From assembly GCF_000955975.1 (NCBI RefSeq), contig NZ_JYJF01000008.1:1-64000 (forward strand): DNA of 64,000 nt. The letters run 5' to 3'. How positions within the stretch are numbered: the first letter of the stretch is position 1; the number at the start of each line of letters is the position of its first letter. Shown one piece after another: positions 62,690 to 64,000 of this stretch. Made by a program: the position numbers and the translations under genes. This stretch comes from Saccharothrix sp. ST-888 (GTDB taxonomy: Bacteria > Actinomycetota > Actinomycetes > Streptomycetales > Streptomycetaceae). The notes beneath the pieces are model-generated. The model searched no databases. It was not told the DNA's origin and saw nothing but the letters and a program-made list of their open reading frames with translations.

Positions 62690-64000
62690 GCACTACCGAA
62701 CCCGGCCAGTCGGCCACCGAACCCGCAGCGCCCGCTCCGGCCACCCTGACGCAGAGTCAGGTCAGGCTGGCCATCGGCGGCGTGATGGTCGGCATGCTCC
62801 TCTCCGCCCTGGACCAGACCGTGGTGGGCACGGCGCTCCCGCGCATCGTCAGCGACCTGGGCGGCCTCGACAAGCTGCCCTGGGTGGTGACGGCCTACCT
62901 GCTGACCTCGATGGCGGTCACCCCGCTCTGGGGCAAGCTCTCCGACCTGTATGGCCGCCGGCCGGCCTTCCAGGCCGCCGTGGTCATCTTCCTGCTCGGC
63001 TCGGTGCTGTGCGGGGTGGCCCAGAGCCTCGGCCAGCTGGTCGTCTTCCGCGCACTCCAGGGCGTGGGCGGCGGCGGCCTGTTCGTGCTCGCCCTGAGCG
63101 TGATCGGCGACGTCGTCCCGCCGCAGGAGCGCGGACGCTACCAGGGCCTGTTCGGCGCCGTGTTCGGGCTGGCGAGCGTCGGCGGACCGCTGGCGGGCGG
63201 CTGGTTCACCGACGGCCCCGGCTGGCGCTGGGTGTTCTACGTCAACGTCCCGGTCGGCCTGGCCGCCCTGGTGGTGACCTCGCTCGGGCTGCGCCTGCCG
63301 ATCGCGCGCCGGAGCCACCGGATCGACTACGCGGGCGCGGGCCTGGTGGTGGCGGCCGTGACCTCCCTGCTGCTCTACCTCAACTGGGCCGGGACACAGT
63401 ATGGTTGGGGCGCACCCGGCCCGCTCGCGCTGGTCGCCGGGTTCGTCCTGCTCACCGTCGCCTTCGTGCTGGTGGAGCAGCGGGCGGCCGAACCGGTGCT
63501 GCCGATGAGCCTGTTCCGCAACGGCGTCTTCAGCATCGGAGCGCTGTTCGGATTCGCCACCGGAGCCGCGATGTTCGGCGGGATCGTCTTCCTCCCGGTC
63601 TACCTCCAGGTGGTCCAGGGCATGTCGCCGACGCGCTCCGGACTGGCCATGCTGCCCGCCATGTTCGGGCTCATCGCCACCTCCATGTACTCCGGCCAGA
63701 TGATCAGCAAGACCGGCAAGTACAAGATCTTCCCGATCTGCGGCGCGGTGGCGCTGGTGGTGGCCATGCCGCTGCTCTCCTCCGTCGGCGTGGACACCCC
63801 GTACGGGCTGGTCGCGCTCTACTCGGCGCTGTTCGGTGCGGGTGTCGGCCTGACCATGCAGACCATCGTGACCGCCGTGCAGAACAGCGTGCCGCTGAAG
63901 GACATGGGCGCCGCCACCAGTGCGGCCAACTTCGCCCAGCGGCTCGGCGCGGCCGTCGGCACCGCGGTGCTCGGGGCCGTCCTCGCCTCCCGGCTCGCCA
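62686..64000 (+). CDS. MFS efflux transporter, DHA2 (14-TM) type, 3' truncated by window edge
   Basis: 438 residues visible. 'MLLSALDQTVVGTALPRI' (TM1, motif D1 with Asp), 'GKLSDLYGRRPAFQ' (motif A) and 'GGPLAGGWFTDGPGWRWVFY' (motif C-like) are characteristic of the EmrB/QacA group of drug:H+ antiporters. The start overlaps the PKS stop (ATGA) with AAGGA upstream, so it is coupled to the cluster and probably exports the product or gives self-resistance. Confidence 0.94.
   Translation, partial: MSTTEPGQSATEPAAPAPATLTQSQVRLAIGGVMVGMLLSALDQTVVGTALPRIVSDLGGLDKLPWVVTAYLLTSMAVTPLWGKLSDLYGRRPAFQAAVVIFLLGSVLCGVAQSLGQLVVFRALQGVGGGGLFVLALSVIGDVVPPQERGRYQGLFGAVFGLASVGGPLAGGWFTDGPGWRWVFYVNVPVGLAALVVTSLGLRLPIARRSHRIDYAGAGLVVAAVTSLLLYLNWAGTQYGWGAPGPLALVAGFVLLTVAFVLVEQRAAEPVLPMSLFRNGVFSIGALFGFATGAAMFGGIVFLPVYLQVVQGMSPTRSGLAMLPAMFGLIATSMYSGQMISKTGKYKIFPICGAVALVVAMPLLSSVGVDTPYGLVALYSALFGAGVGLTMQTIVTAVQNSVPLKDMGAATSAANFAQRLGAAVGTAVLGAVLASRLA

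Noticed and set aside
1..64000. CRISPR array, rRNA or tRNA genes, replication origin
   Set aside because: No regularly spaced repeats, no rRNA-like stretches and no complete tRNA fold seen on reading; the only short tandem repeats are in coding linkers or the transposon end.

Overview
The DNA is very GC-rich with strongly G/C-ending codons, many GTG starts, GAGGAG-type ribosome binding sites and two modular biosynthetic gene clusters. This fits an actinomycete of the Streptomyces/Kitasatospora type; I cannot name a species.

Layout. (1) 1-8854: right-hand end of an NRPS cluster. It holds the C-terminal part of a terminating NRPS (N-methyltransferase inside an A domain, PCP, C, A, PCP, TE), then an MbtH-like protein, a P450, an SRPBCC protein, a 62-aa protein and a type II thioesterase, all rightward and closely packed. 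(2) 8996-14158: a 5,163-bp transposon-like element with 31-bp terminal inverted repeats and a 5-bp target duplication (CTGGT), inserted in the tail of a GH1 glycosidase pseudogene. Its transposition genes look eroded. Its intact cargo is a 181-aa protein plus a 1,152-aa membrane M48 metalloprotease with a sensor-like C-terminal region. (3) 14482-39300: ordinary chromosomal genes (secreted phosphoesterase, CorA-like transporter, secreted amidase-like protein, alpha/beta hydrolase, TerD/TerA protein, MTA phosphorylase, molybdopterin oxidoreductase, GT87 transferase, methyltransferase, MoxR/VWA pair, ATP-grasp protein, M1 peptidase, lipoprotein, LysR regulator, GH15 enzyme). Several gene remnants and a lysozyme/holin pair between 30-bp direct repeats interrupt this stretch. 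(4) 39757-43189, leftward: VOC protein, P450, FAD-dependent ferredoxin reductase and ferredoxin, a self-contained P450 redox chain. (5) 43489-64000, rightward: a hybrid NRPS/trans-AT PKS cluster still open at the right edge.

How the second cluster would work. The 2,317-aa protein carries ACP-Cy-Cy-A(Cys-like)-PCP-Ox-KS and should make a thiazole. Its KS lacks the first catalytic histidine, and its post-KS linker and ACP lie at the start of the next PKS protein (ACP-KS-KR-ACP-KS), so the module is split between two polypeptides. No module has its own AT; a discrete AT fused to a PfaD-like enoyl reductase supplies them. An HMG-CoA synthase homologue and an enoyl-CoA hydratase imply beta-branching, a type II thioesterase edits, and a 14-TM-type MFS pump exports. 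The set resembles leinamycin-type (lnm) machinery in kind, but the downstream modules are outside the window and the product cannot be named. Three operons of this cluster share a promoter motif (GAGCAGA about 27-29 nt before a TAG-type -10), suggesting one pathway regulator.
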